Both the position numbers and the translations under genes were made by a program. This document shows, in pieces, positions 44,612 through 54,488 of a stretch of DNA of 64,000 bases (position 1 is the first letter of the stretch; each line of letters begins with the position of its first letter). This DNA comes from Jaenimonas drosophilae. Lineage: Eukaryota > Euglenozoa > Kinetoplastea > Trypanosomatida > Trypanosomatidae. Location of the stretch: positions 124,001 to 188,000 of the forward strand of contig JASAON010001655.1 in the NCBI GenBank assembly GCA_030849065.1, read 5' to 3'. Under the pieces are notes generated by a model. The model did no database searches, was not told the DNA's origin, and saw only the letters and a program-made list of their open reading frames with translations.

Positions 44612-46783
44612 CTACGTACGTGAGCCACCAAACAGACGCAACACCGCAGCGGTGACCTCCAGCCGCCAACCCGTGGGCAGATCTTCATCATCCTGGTGGC
44701 CCTCACCATGCTGGGTATTCATCTTGAGCAAACACCGGCGAAGTTGCTGAACGCTTTCCTTGGCATCCGTTGGAGCATCCTTCTTCTCCATCGCCTCCTC
44801 CAGCGCCGACAAGCAAAAAAGGGTCATTTGCCGATCAAAACCAAAGAAGGAGGCCGTCCGCCGCCGTCGCTTCGCATCATGCGAGCCAACATCATGCCGG
44901 AGCAGAGGAAAAATAATCTCATCGCGAATGGAGTTGGTCCCATTCAGCAGCATCACCATGCGATCGATGCCCATACCCCAACCCGCGGTAGGTGGCATAC
45001 CCACTTGCAGCGCCTTGAGAAATGTCTCATCCAAGGCCATGGCCTCATCATCGCCCGTCCGTCGATCCAGCAACTGCTGCTGAAAGCGGAAGTACTGCTC
45101 CTGTGGGTCATTGAGCTCACTGTAGGCGTTGCAGTACTCCATGCCGTTAATGAAGAGCTCAAAGCGTTCGGAGAGACCAGGACGTGCATCGCTCGCCTTG
45201 GCCAGGGGGCTCATAAAGACGGGATGATCCATCACGAAGGTTGGTTCCACCGCCCTGCTCGTGATGAAGAAGTCAATGAGCTTATCAAAGAGCTTCGATG
45301 CCGTTCGTGTGGGAGGGAAAGGAATGTTGTAGCGCAGCATGATGGCGGACATGTAGGCCATTCCTTTTGGTGTGTGCAGCTCCGTTGGCGGTGGCAGCTC
45401 CACCCCAGCGGCGCGGGCGATTTCGTCATAGACGCTCACACGGCGAAAGGGTTTGCTCAAATCAATCTCCACCAATTCCCGTGTCAGAGTACTCTGCACC
45501 GACACCGTGAGACTCTGGTTCACCTTGAGGGCCATCTCACGCACAATGTCCTCCGTCATGCCCAGTAGGTCCTCGTAGGTGTGGTAGGCGGCGTAGAACT
45601 CACAACTGGTGAATTCAGGATTGTGGGTGTTGTCAGCGTCTTCGTTGCGGAACACACGTCCAATTTCATAGACGCGGTCCATCCCACCAACCACACACTG
45701 CTTCAGGTGGAGCTCCGGGGCCACACGGAGGAAGAGGCTATCGTGGTTGCTGTTGTGGTGGGTGACGAAGGGCCGTGCCATGGCCCCAGAGGCCACCGTG
45801 TGCAGCACAGGGGTCTCCACCTCCACAAAACCACGTGCATCCAGAAAGTTGCGCAGCGCCTTCACGGCGGCATGACGACGCTCAAACCGCTGAATCGCCA
45901 TGGGGTTCGAGATCATATCCACGAAGCGGTACCGATATCGAATCTCATTGTCCGCGACGGGTGCGAAACCCTTCAAGTCGGGGCAGAGCACCTGATCACT
46001 GCACACGTATGGTGCGATGATCTCAATAGAGGTGGTGTAGAGAGACAACTCTCCCTTAACGGTACGTCCGGGGTGGCCTTCTGCCCCCACAATATCCCCA
46101 ATCCGCAACACCTCCTTGAGGTGCTTGAGCTCTGCCTTGGTGACGGACGCACTGACCTGACGAATCAGCTGAAGTTGTTCGTGGCCGCTGCGAATGGTGA
46201 TGAAGAGGATCTTGCCCATATCACGAACACTAATGACACGGCCTCCAACACGTACGAGAGGCGTTGTATCGGCGTCCGCATGCTCGCCAGGGCCAAAGTG
46301 GCTGTGTGCTTGCCGGAAGTCGTGGAGTGGTGTAGCACCACGAAAGGAGGTGTAGGCGTGTGGGGTATCAAGGGCTGCCACACGGGTAGGAATGCAATTC
46401 TTGGTGGGCTGGGCAGGACGGGGCTGAACCAGTGAGGCGTGGTGGTGATGGGTTTGTGCGTCGTCTTCCCCATTGGTGCCGGGAATGTTTCGCTTTTCCC
46501 GTGATTTGTTGCGCCGGCGCTCTTTTTTCGCTCGACGAAGTTCTTCTCGGGTGTGTGCCTGCCCCCCATCGGCACCAGCAGTGGCACCTGCTTCTGGTCT
46601 GTGCTCTACAGGACTAGGATGAGGATCCATGTTGTTGTTGGCCTCCAATGGGTTACCTTCTAGTGCTGCAGAGGTGAGGTGGCGTTGCGAGGATGCACGA
46701 GAAGAGGAGGGAAGCATCATCACTGCCTGTGCTCGACCACACAACAACGCATTGCGCGTTCGAATCGAAACGAAGCGCAACAT
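44612..46783 (-). CDS. KRS2: Lysyl-tRNA synthetase, class II, mitochondrial-type with N- and C-terminal extensions
   Basis: A 723-residue protein. The N-terminal 35 residues (MLRFVSIRTRNALLCGRAQ...) look like a mitochondrial presequence. A basic helix with 'ELRRAKKERRRNKSREKR' resembles the tRNA-binding arm of eukaryotic LysRS. Then come an anticodon OB fold (~190-280) and a class II core with motif 1 'GFVEVETPVL', motif 2 'GRVFRNEDADNTHNPEF' and motif 3 'GWGMGIDRMVMLL'. About 90 residues follow motif 3, more than usual. Trypanosomatids have a mitochondrial LysRS with a C-terminal extension, so this is likely that isoform. The ATG is five bases after AG 46790-46789. Confidence 0.93.
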   Translation of the reverse strand: MLRFVSIRTRNALLCGRAQAVMMLPSSSRASSQRHLTSAALEGNPLEANNNMDPHPSPVEHRPEAGATAGADGGQAHTREELRRAKKERRRNKSREKRNIPGTNGEDDAQTHHHHASLVQPRPAQPTKNCIPTRVAALDTPHAYTSFRGATPLHDFRQAHSHFGPGEHADADTTPLVRVGGRVISVRDMGKILFITIRSGHEQLQLIRQVSASVTKAELKHLKEVLRIGDIVGAEGHPGRTVKGELSLYTTSIEIIAPYVCSDQVLCPDLKGFAPVADNEIRYRYRFVDMISNPMAIQRFERRHAAVKALRNFLDARGFVEVETPVLHTVASGAMARPFVTHHNSNHDSLFLRVAPELHLKQCVVGGMDRVYEIGRVFRNEDADNTHNPEFTSCEFYAAYHTYEDLLGMTEDIVREMALKVNQSLTVSVQSTLTRELVEIDLSKPFRRVSVYDEIARAAGVELPPPTELHTPKGMAYMSAIMLRYNIPFPPTRTASKLFDKLIDFFITSRAVEPTFVMDHPVFMSPLAKASDARPGLSERFELFINGMEYCNAYSELNDPQEQYFRFQQQLLDRRTGDDEAMALDETFLKALQVGMPPTAGWGMGIDRMVMLLNGTNSIRDEIIFPLLRHDVGSHDAKRRRRTASFFGFDRQMTLFCLSALEEAMEKKDAPTDAKESVQQLRRCLLKMNTQHGEGHQDDEDLPTGWRLEVTAAVLRLFGGSRT

Positions 46784-48138
46784 TCAAACTACCTTCCTAA
46801 GCATGCTCAAACACACACACACACACAAAACGAGACAAGAAGTGAGAGAGACACAAGTTTGTAAGCAGTGATGCAGCGAGGGTTCAACAACGCACAAGAA
46901 CGAGAATAACAATAAACAGTTGTAGTACACTACATTCAAAGAAGAAATGAAACATATCAACGACAAACACGAGCGTTTTTTGGGGGCGTTTTTTTTTTGA
47001 CCTTTGATATTTGGCACCTTTGGAATGTTGTGGCGGTGCAGGGGACTGCAGTGCCATCATGCCTATGGTTGTGTGGGTGGTTGGTCGAAGAAGTAGCGCG
47101 CATGCACCTGACACACAATTACACATTCCAACACCATAAAAAAGTGAGGATGTAAGGCACATACAAGATATAAGAGAAGATGAAAAAAAAAAGTGTCAAA
47201 ATAAGAACAATCAAGATGTGTTCCATCCAACTTTCTCACCCACCACGACCACGGCCGACGTATCTCCAAGACACACAACCAACACATGTGGTGTGCCGCA
47301 CAGAAAAGAGAACGTGTGGCGGTGGTGGACGACAAAGATCGCCTTCACATGCATAGATTGATTGTTGCACTCACGTGCATTTGCTCACAGAGAGGACGGC
47401 CATTGCGCACCATCGTCCTCGTCAAGCAGCGCTTCCGTCACGAAGAAAAAAAAAGACGGCGCACAGCAGAGCAGTCATTGATAAATATTGGAGTACTTCA
47501 GCAATCACACGTTTTGGTTGTGCACGTCAACGCCTTCACAGAAGCAAAAAAAAAAGAAAAAAAACATATCTACGCACGTGTGTGCGTGTGTGCGTGCGCA
47601 TCGACTACACCCCATCTCACCACAAACAAACATCGAGGTAAACACAACAAAGGTAAAAAAAAAAAGAACGAGCATGAGATGGGGAGTAGGGGGGGGAAAC
47701 AGAACTACAGAAAAAAAAAGATCGTCACTCGCACTCTCTGGAGTTGAGTGAGTACACTCCATCGGTGATGCGTACATGACGTGAGGGGGGAGGGAAGGGG
47801 AAAGGAGATATGACAGAAAAGAAGACGTTGATCTCTCTGAAGGGAGGTCATACGGTTGATGTGCCGCTGAAAGTGCATGCATGGCATACGCGGATTGAGT
47901 GTGGCGGACACTGGAATGGAAAAATAGGAGGTTGAACACCAACAACAACAACAACAAAAACATGCCGCCCTGCTGTTTGACAGACAGGAAGTGGGAGACG
48001 AGAAAGCTGGCTCTACAGTGGAGATGGATGGGCTGAGGGGGGGGGGAGGGGAGGTCGTGGTTGGAGCCACAAAGCAACAACAACATCAACTACACTGCAT
48101 GCGTTGCTTTGCTCTTTTAAATCCTTGGGGAGTTGGTA
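46784..48138 (-). other. Long gene-free region, probable 3' UTR of the amidotransferase gene
   Basis: About 1.35 kb, A-rich on + with many short poly-A runs (poly-T in the transcript) and an AAC repeat at 47940-47957. The longest - frame (195 codons at 47505-48089) is Ser/Phe/Cys-rich noise. No conserved motif, tRNA or snRNA was recognised. Confidence 0.5.
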
Positions 48139-49047
48139 TTACCCAAGCGTGCTAATTGTTCCTGAGGCCTCATCACCACTGGCGGACGTCTTTGCACGTC
48201 GAAATCCGTCGCACCACGTATCGTACATGCGTTGTGCAATGGCGTAGTTGGTCTCTACCCTACCCGCCGCAATCTCCTTCACCACCTCTTCCTTGGACAT
48301 GGAATCGGCTGAAATGTTCTTTTTGCGCTCCTCCGGGGTCATGGCCACCAGCTCGGCAGTGGTGTAGGCATATGGCACCGTCTCCATCAGCGCCATCACC
48401 TTCTTGGGGTCCACCTCGGGATGAAACTGCGTGCCAAAAACGTACTGCCCAACGTACTGAAAGGCCTGGTTGGGGCAGTAGGCGCTCGTCGCCACACGGC
48501 GGCAGCCCTCTGGGATGGTGAAGACCTCTCCGTGAATCATGAACACATCTGCCGTGGGGCCATCAAACCACTTCTTCATGCCCTCCTCTCCCTCTCCTTC
48601 CACCGTGACGCTGATCCAGCCCACCTCCTTGTGTGGGGCGGGAAGAACGCATCCGCCCAGTGCGGCGGAGAGCAGCTGCCCACCAAGACAGTGGCCCATG
48701 TAGGGGGTTTTGGTGGCGATGCAGGACCGGACCAACTCCTTGGCGGTGATGAGGTAGGCCAGATCATCGTTGATGCTGATGGACCCGCCGAGGCTCGCAA
48801 CGGCACAGATGCTGCAGCATTGCTGAGCTTCTGTCGAGCCTTGACGGACTGGGATCCACTCATGCGCAACGGTTGGGTGAGGAACGCAGTAAATGGGTGT
48901 TTCCGTGGAGCTGGGCAACAAGTCGCAGAAGGATTCGTCAAACAGAACGAAGATGGCGTAGTTAATGCCCTTCGTCTGCAGATACGCAGTCATGTACGCT
49001 GCCTCATCCTTTGGATCATGTTGCATAATGGCGACCACAGGAAGCAT
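48139..49047 (-). CDS. Class I glutamine amidotransferase-like protein
   Basis: A 302-residue single-domain GATase1. The nucleophile elbow is 'YMGHCLGGQLLS' (Cys120), the catalytic dyad is 'GTQFHPEVD' (His209, Glu211), and an oxyanion strand 'CCSICAVASLGGSISIND' lies upstream. It most resembles GMP-synthase-like stand-alone amidotransferases. With no fused synthetase, its acceptor substrate is unknown; gamma-glutamyl hydrolysis is also possible. The catalytic set looks intact. A T-rich tract on the - strand ends in AG directly before the ATG (49049-49048). Confidence 0.88.
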   Translation of the reverse strand: MLPVVAIMQHDPKDEAAYMTAYLQTKGINYAIFVLFDESFCDLLPSSTETPIYCVPHPTVAHEWIPVRQGSTEAQQCCSICAVASLGGSISINDDLAYLITAKELVRSCIATKTPYMGHCLGGQLLSAALGGCVLPAPHKEVGWISVTVEGEGEEGMKKWFDGPTADVFMIHGEVFTIPEGCRRVATSAYCPNQAFQYVGQYVFGTQFHPEVDPKKVMALMETVPYAYTTAELVAMTPEERKKNISADSMSKEEVVKEIAAGRVETNYAIAQRMYDTWCDGFRRAKTSASGDEASGTISTLG

Positions 49048-49493
49048 CTTGAAAATAAAGTAGTATGTGTTGAGCTGCTAGGTTTGTACTAAAGAGGTAG
49101 TGATGTGCACAACGTCTTGAGACAATGCAGTCGGGATGGCGGATTGTTGTTGGCGCTTGTGAAAGTGGAAGTCGTTCTAAAAAAAAAAACAGGGAGTATG
49201 GAGAAAAAAAAACAGTGAAAGAGAGGGAAATGTCTCAATTGTTTGGATCCTATCATGCATGTGCAACACCCCAACAAAAAAAACTTCTCCCGTACCGGCA
49301 CGCACGTAGATGGGCGGTACCACACGCTCAACATTGTGGAGGGAGCATAAAAACAAGCAACTCGTATTATCGGCTCAACGGTCCAGCCGCGGGAGGTCTA
49401 CACACCCTTCATCATACGCAACAATCAAGCACCAAACGCATGAACACGAATGTGTGTGTCTTCTCCCATCCATCACTACTACCGAGTTCTCTT
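49048..49493 (-). other. Intergenic region, no gene seen
   Basis: About 450 bases with A runs at 49179-49190 and 49203-49211 (T runs on -), the likely splice tract for the amidotransferase gene and 3' flank of the YIPF-like gene. Confidence 0.4.
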
Positions 49494-50456
49494 CTAGAAG
49501 TTGTAATGCAGGAAGTAGAACTTGAAGGACAGGGTCAGCAGCACATGAAACACGCTCACCACCGCTGCGAGCCCAATGAACCACGTTTGCTCTAAGCCGT
49601 CCTTCCACAACTGCCAAAAGTTCAGAATCAGGTAGGCCGTTGACCACAGCCCGCCCACACATACAAGCACCCACTGCAGTGCGGCTACAGGAACCATGCA
49701 CAGGAATGTTATCAAAATGAAGATGAACATGCTGTACCCGTAGAGGCAGAGGGTCTCCACCAGAGAAACAGGGAGGTTCTTCCACGCCATCACCCCCCAC
49801 ACTGCCGTGCCAAAGAGGAAGCAGTACAGGTAAATAATGATGGCCGCCACAGAGGCCATGGAGAAGTCATAGTGCCAGGTGTCCTTGCTCTCTGCCTTCT
49901 TGTCTGCTATACGGCTTGCGATGTTGCTAACGATGCCCAGGGACATCCAGAGGGTTGTGCAGACCCAGAAGGGGCCGTAGAGGTCTGGTTGAGGGTTGAT
50001 GGTCATGCCAGGAAGTTCAAAGGCCTCTTGTGGGGTCGATTGGCACTGAAGATGCCACTTCTTGTGAATGAGGAAGTCCGGCGGTGACAAGGGAATGAGG
50101 GTGTTGCTCAAACGCTGCAGCACCTGGTTGGTGGAGACGTCAAAGAACTGTTGGTAGAAGGCCAAGTGCCAAATCTTGGCCTCGGTCTCGTCCGCGGGCA
50201 CGGTGGTGTTGTGTGTGGGGCCATTCCGTTCATCCTCACCGGAAAAAAACATGGGTGGGGGTGCCTGATCGACGGGCAACGAGGATTGATCAAACGTTTC
50301 CGGCGCCTTCATTGGGGGTGCGGGAAGACCATTGCTGGGATGGTCAGCAAAGAGGTCATCCGTGAGGTTGTTGCGCACCGGCTGCACCACCGTGGGTGGC
50401 TCCTGGAAGGGGTCAAATGGGGAGGCGGGTGACTTGGGTGAGTGCTGGTCGGACAT
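49494..50456 (-). CDS. YIPF1/YIPF2-like Golgi membrane protein (Yip1 domain)
   Basis: A 320-residue protein. Its cytosolic N-terminal half (~170 residues) is Pro/Asp-rich. The Yip1 core begins at 'PDLYGPFWVCTTLWMSL', which carries the DLYGPFW signature. Five hydrophobic helices follow ('AIIIYLYCFLFGTAVWGVM', 'ETLCLYGYSMFIFILITFL', 'VAALQWVLVCVGGLWS', then 'FIGLAAVVSVFHVLLTLSF'). Yip family proteins work with Rab GTPases in ER-Golgi traffic. The GYS segment is typical of YIPF1/2. The - strand frame is open 29 codons further, but ATG 50456 follows the nearest AG by about 11 bases. Confidence 0.9.
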   Translation of the reverse strand: MSDQHSPKSPASPFDPFQEPPTVVQPVRNNLTDDLFADHPSNGLPAPPMKAPETFDQSSLPVDQAPPPMFFSGEDERNGPTHNTTVPADETEAKIWHLAFYQQFFDVSTNQVLQRLSNTLIPLSPPDFLIHKKWHLQCQSTPQEAFELPGMTINPQPDLYGPFWVCTTLWMSLGIVSNIASRIADKKAESKDTWHYDFSMASVAAIIIYLYCFLFGTAVWGVMAWKNLPVSLVETLCLYGYSMFIFILITFLCMVPVAALQWVLVCVGGLWSTAYLILNFWQLWKDGLEQTWFIGLAAVVSVFHVLLTLSFKFYFLHYNF

Positions 50457-51203
50457 GATATGAAAGGCTGAGTGAGTGAGTGTGCGTGTACAAACAAAAC
50501 CCGTACAGATTCGATTTGAATGACACGTGGCGCGTCGAAGCAAGCACGTTCTAAATGGCTTTGTGAAGAATATTTTTTAAAAAACACACACATGGACAAG
50601 TTAGGGGATCAGTAATGAGTGCATTCACATGTCAAGTGGCACATGACCAAGCGGCCCACACAAACACAATACACTGCTACACAAGACACAGCATCCATGA
50701 GATCATGTGAAGAAAGAAGTAGTTGACGCAACCGTCTTGCGAACCTCTCCATGCATGACATTAGTATCGTTGTATTACAGAATTCCTAGTTGGACAAAGA
50801 ATGCGAGCGCCAAAGGGTCCTACCCCCCCCCAGAGAGAGGGGAAGGGGGGTTTTGTGTGGTTGGACAGCAGCAACCGTCTTCCTGACAGTCCCACATACT
50901 CCACATGAAGTTCATCCTCTGTCCTGCTTATGAAGGTAGAACGTACAGCGCAAGGCAAAACAGGCGCACAATCATCGCCAAAAAGTGAAGTTGTCCCAAA
51001 ACACGAAAAAAAAAGCCACAACACACAACACATTCTGATTCTCATATGCCGTCCACCCAGCTCATACGTGTGCAGCGTTGACTGTTGTGAGAACGGAACC
51101 CCGCGCCACAGAAGCAGAAGAAAAAACAATAAAAAGTGTGGAAACGTTTGTGTGTGTGTGTGTGCGTGTGCCCTCCTCCCCTCCATAAGTTTTATCTGCA
51201 ATA
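50457..51203 (-). other. Gene-free region downstream of the LRR gene
   Basis: About 750 bases of likely 3' UTR plus the splice site of the YIPF-like gene. C/G-rich homopolymer patches lie at 50825-50833 and 50842-50850. No convincing ORF. Confidence 0.45.
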
Positions 51204-52268
51204 TCAGCCTTGACGCGTGCGGCGTAGCGTGAGCGCGACGGCGAGGACTGCTGCTCCAACGGCTGCCACCAACATGCATGGAGGAACCCCAAACAATCGT
51301 GAGTTCTTGGACGATGAACGGCGTGTCTTTGTGGTCTCAATGGCCTCAAACAGACACTTCTCCACAGGAAGTGTCATGCGCGGGTTGTTGAACCACTCCA
51401 CGCCATCCAAGCTGGATTTAGGGTTAAGGATCGCCACGGTGAGGCGGGTGGCATCGTCATCGGACAGGTTGCAGGAGGTGAAATCAATGAAGTGCACCGA
51501 ACGCATGCGGGATGCGCTCTCCGTCAACGTGCGACGTCCAGCATCGCCCACCGATGCATTGCAGCCTAGATCTAGGTACTTGAAGCGTTGGTTCTTGCCC
51601 GAGGTCAGTGCCTCAGCAATCGCCTTGAAGCCAACATCGCCAATGTTATTCACGGAGAGGTTGAGAGACTCCAGACGAGAGGCGGAGGAGAGCAGGAAGG
51701 CCTCGGCCACACTAATGGCACCTTCATCACCAATCCGGTTGTCACTCAGATCCAAACTGAGGAGTGTTGGGCAGTGTCTTCCCAGTGTTTCGGCCACCGT
51801 GGTGGCCCCGTGGTCACCGAGAACGTTATAAGCTAAAGAGAGTTCTGTGAGGCTGCGGCTTCGTGCCAGCCCATCACACAGGGTCGGTAGACCGCGCATG
51901 GTGATGTGGTTCGTTACAACGTTGAGGGTTGTCAGGTACTTGCAACTAATGACGAGGGTTGCCAAATCAAAGAGCGAATCATCCTGAATGCCATTCTCAT
52001 TGACGTCAAGATAGCGAAGACGCGGGCAGTACTTCTGCAGCGCCTGGAAGAGCTCCACGGCACCCTCGGTACCAATTTTGTTGTCCTTCAGGTCCAGTGC
52101 TTCCAACTTGGGCATGTTGGTGATGTAGGTCTTCACCAGAGCGATGCACTGCTCGCTGGAGATGTTGTTTCCGGAGAGGTCCAGCATCGCCACCTCCTCT
52201 GGCTTAGACAAGTGCTCCTCGAGCAGCTCTGGAGTAAGCTCCACATACTTCAACTCAACCTCTGTCAT
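51204..52268 (-). CDS. Leucine-rich-repeat protein with C-terminal membrane anchor
   Basis: A 354-residue protein made of ribonuclease-inhibitor-type LRRs (residues ~30-305). Units include 'LEALDLKDNKIGTEGAVELF', 'LRYLDVNENGIQDDSLFDLA' and 'LLSLDLSDNRIGDEGAISVA'. The C-terminus, after a Ser/Arg-rich linker, has one hydrophobic helix ('CMLVAAVGAAVLAVALTL') followed by RRTRQG, the form of a tail-anchored protein facing the cytosol. No signal peptide. The location could be the mitochondrial outer membrane or ER, and basic residues after the helix favour mitochondria. ATG 52268 follows a tandem TCAG|TCAG acceptor; the longer open frame is not supported. Confidence 0.85.
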   Translation of the reverse strand: MTEVELKYVELTPELLEEHLSKPEEVAMLDLSGNNISSEQCIALVKTYITNMPKLEALDLKDNKIGTEGAVELFQALQKYCPRLRYLDVNENGIQDDSLFDLATLVISCKYLTTLNVVTNHITMRGLPTLCDGLARSRSLTELSLAYNVLGDHGATTVAETLGRHCPTLLSLDLSDNRIGDEGAISVAEAFLLSSASRLESLNLSVNNIGDVGFKAIAEALTSGKNQRFKYLDLGCNASVGDAGRRTLTESASRMRSVHFIDFTSCNLSDDDATRLTVAILNPKSSLDGVEWFNNPRMTLPVEKCLFEAIETTKTRRSSSKNSRLFGVPPCMLVAAVGAAVLAVALTLRRTRQG

Positions 52269-52511
52269 TCGAAGACTGACTGACGACGTGTGAGGGAGGA
52301 TGCGGTCAAAGACGTACAGCAAAAGATTATGGCGTACCAACGAGTGATGTGGCTGCTGGTATCAGGAAGAAGAACTTCCACAGGCTAGCACACTGCTTCT
52401 CAGAAAGAGTCAGAAAGGAAGAAGAGAAGAGAATTCATCTCAATGATACTCCAGACAGTTCACCTCTGCACCCCCAACAACTTCCGCTTCTGTACCAGTG
52501 TTTGTTGCTTG

Positions 52512-54281
52512 TTACTCGTTGTTACACCACTCCAAGGTACGATGGGCTATCCTCTTGATGCCAATACGAAGTCGCAAACACAGCTTGTAGTTGTCAAGGC
52601 CATGCCCATCATCACCATCATCATCATCATCATCTTCGCCACTCTCAGATTCGTCACGTGTTGGATGCTCGAGCTGCTCCAGCTCCTCCACATCCTCATC
52701 CAAGGTGGTAGAGAACTCATCCAAAATGGCAGAGATGGTGATGCGAAGTGTTTCAATCACACCAGCCTCGGTTGCCTGAGACAACTGCGCAAAGGGGCCA
52801 GCCTCCTCCAAACACTCAAACTCATCCGCCTCGGCAATGTAGAGTCGAAGGAGGGCAACAAGTGCCTCGGATGGTACGCCAGTGCTCCCGATCCATGCAC
52901 GGCCCACCGAGAAGAGATGAAACTTGAGCATGATGGCATGCCGGCGCTGCTCCCATGGATCCTCCGTCTCCTCGAGTGAGATCTCAAGTGGAAATGGAAG
53001 CTTGTCATGAATGTTGTCGGCGAGCACAAAACCATAGAACTCCAGCAGCTCCCAGTTCTGCAGCGGCCCATAACTCATCCACAGCTCTCGGCCCACATCG
53101 TCAGCCTCGAGAGGTGCCCCAACCTGCATGACAAAATCGCCGCCCTGGCCCTCCACGCGGCGCACCACCACATCGGAACGGTTTTGATGATTGATCATGT
53201 CTGCCATGGGAACGAGAGCCAACACCACGGTACCATCCACGTTAAGCTTGAAGGCACGGGAATCAAAGGTGGCGCGTGCCCACTGCAACGTGGGTAACGA
53301 AAAGGCCTGGGTGAATTCGGAGTAGGCAAGTGTGGCGTCAGGGGCATGCCGCTGAAGAGCTTCGTGCAGGAGTGGAAGGGCAGCCAACACCTCCTCCTGA
53401 AAGGTTTGCAGTTGGCCCTTCTTCTTCGCAATATCATCGATGATGTCCATCCCTGCCAACTCACTCAAGTCACTGAAGCCCCAGAAGCTCGGAACCGTGG
53501 GGTAGCTGGGTGGGCAGCCCGTGAGCAGACGGCTCCAGTGGGAGTTGGCCGCACCCACCACATGACGCTCATAGACCAAACACAGCACCAAGAGGGTCTC
53601 TTCACTCTCCAGAATGCTTTCAAACAGCCTAGGCTCCGCAGCAATTGCCCTGCCCAACTGACACCACTCCACAACCGTTCCACGGAAGAACATTTGGTCT
53701 CGTGGCACACGAAGTAGCTCACCAAAGGCCTTGACAGGCTTGCTACACACGATGCACCCTTCACTATAATCATCATCAACTGCCATGGGAACCACTGCTG
53801 CTGCCATTGCAGAGGCTGCTGGGTCCGAGTGGCTCACCGCTTGGCTCAGCTGGGAAGCATCCTTTATCACCGTCTGCATCGATGGTTGTGGCTTGATGGT
53901 GCGCACTACATGAGACTGTAGTTCTTCTTCCAGTGCGTTCAGTTCCGCACGAGAGGCATGCTCCAGAAACTTATGCATCAGCTTGACGGCTTGTTGCTCC
54001 AGCCACGGGTCTGTGGGCTCTTCAAAGGCGGAGTAGAAGCTGCTTCCAATACGCTCCCACAATGTGCGCTCATCCGCCACAATGACACGTGCAGCCCACA
54101 GCGCCAACGAGATGGACCACTTTCCACTGTTCTGGGACATCAAGGAGAGCGGATCAGACTTGGCATCGCCATGCAAATCAGCTGCACGAAATAATTCCAA
54201 GTACAGCAGCTTCTCCGAGGCCGAATCCGAGCGTGCCAGCTCATCGGCAAACCACTGTACGTCGCCCGACACAACTAGCAT
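52512..54281 (-). CDS. SET-domain protein methyltransferase (SETD3/SETD6/Rubisco-LSMT group)
   Basis: A 589-residue protein. A divided SET domain has 'LVPMADMINHQN' (the Asn-His pair that binds AdoMet) and 'ELWMSYGPLQNWELLEFYGFV' (the catalytic-Tyr segment), both characteristic of the SETD3/SETD6 and Rubisco large-subunit methyltransferase class. The latter part is the helical Rubisco-LSMT substrate-binding domain. An N-terminal ~180 residues is helical and unrecognised. The C-terminus is acidic (Asp run near residue 560). Target is a lysine or histidine on an unknown protein. The CT-repeat splice tract (54286-54345) precedes it, and a mini-uORF from 54289 overlaps the start. Confidence 0.85.
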   Translation of the reverse strand: MLVVSGDVQWFADELARSDSASEKLLYLELFRAADLHGDAKSDPLSLMSQNSGKWSISLALWAARVIVADERTLWERIGSSFYSAFEEPTDPWLEQQAVKLMHKFLEHASRAELNALEEELQSHVVRTIKPQPSMQTVIKDASQLSQAVSHSDPAASAMAAAVVPMAVDDDYSEGCIVCSKPVKAFGELLRVPRDQMFFRGTVVEWCQLGRAIAAEPRLFESILESEETLLVLCLVYERHVVGAANSHWSRLLTGCPPSYPTVPSFWGFSDLSELAGMDIIDDIAKKKGQLQTFQEEVLAALPLLHEALQRHAPDATLAYSEFTQAFSLPTLQWARATFDSRAFKLNVDGTVVLALVPMADMINHQNRSDVVVRRVEGQGGDFVMQVGAPLEADDVGRELWMSYGPLQNWELLEFYGFVLADNIHDKLPFPLEISLEETEDPWEQRRHAIMLKFHLFSVGRAWIGSTGVPSEALVALLRLYIAEADEFECLEEAGPFAQLSQATEAGVIETLRITISAILDEFSTTLDEDVEELEQLEHPTRDESESGEDDDDDDGDDGHGLDNYKLCLRLRIGIKRIAHRTLEWCNNE

Positions 54282-54289
54282 CTCCACAT

Positions 54290-54345
54290 CTCGAAGAGAG
54301 AGAAAGAGTGGAGAAGAGAAAGAGAGAGAGAGAGAGAGAAAGAAG
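54290..54345 (-). promoter_or_regulatory. Long CT-repeat polypyrimidine tract and acceptor of the SET gene
   Basis: On the - strand (CT)n-rich sequence runs to 'cttcgAG' immediately before ATG 54289. That ATG opens a five-codon frame (54289-54275) overlapping the main ATG at 54281. Confidence 0.55.
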
Positions 54346-54488
54346 GGTAGGACAATACAACATCCGCTGAACATCAAGGAAAAAAAACAGGTCTAATTCG
54401 TCTAATTGTTGCTTGTCTGTAGAGGGTAGTACGCGTCTGTGCAGAGAGAATAACGATGTTAGGACGATATGGCATACAACCTTCACGT

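Noticed and set aside
47505..48089. 195-codon - strand frame
   Set aside because: Driven by poly-T runs and encodes Phe/Ser/Cys noise. Likely UTR.
50761..51279. 172-codon - strand frame overlapping the LRR gene end
   Set aside because: It overlaps a well-supported gene in another frame and has no domain.
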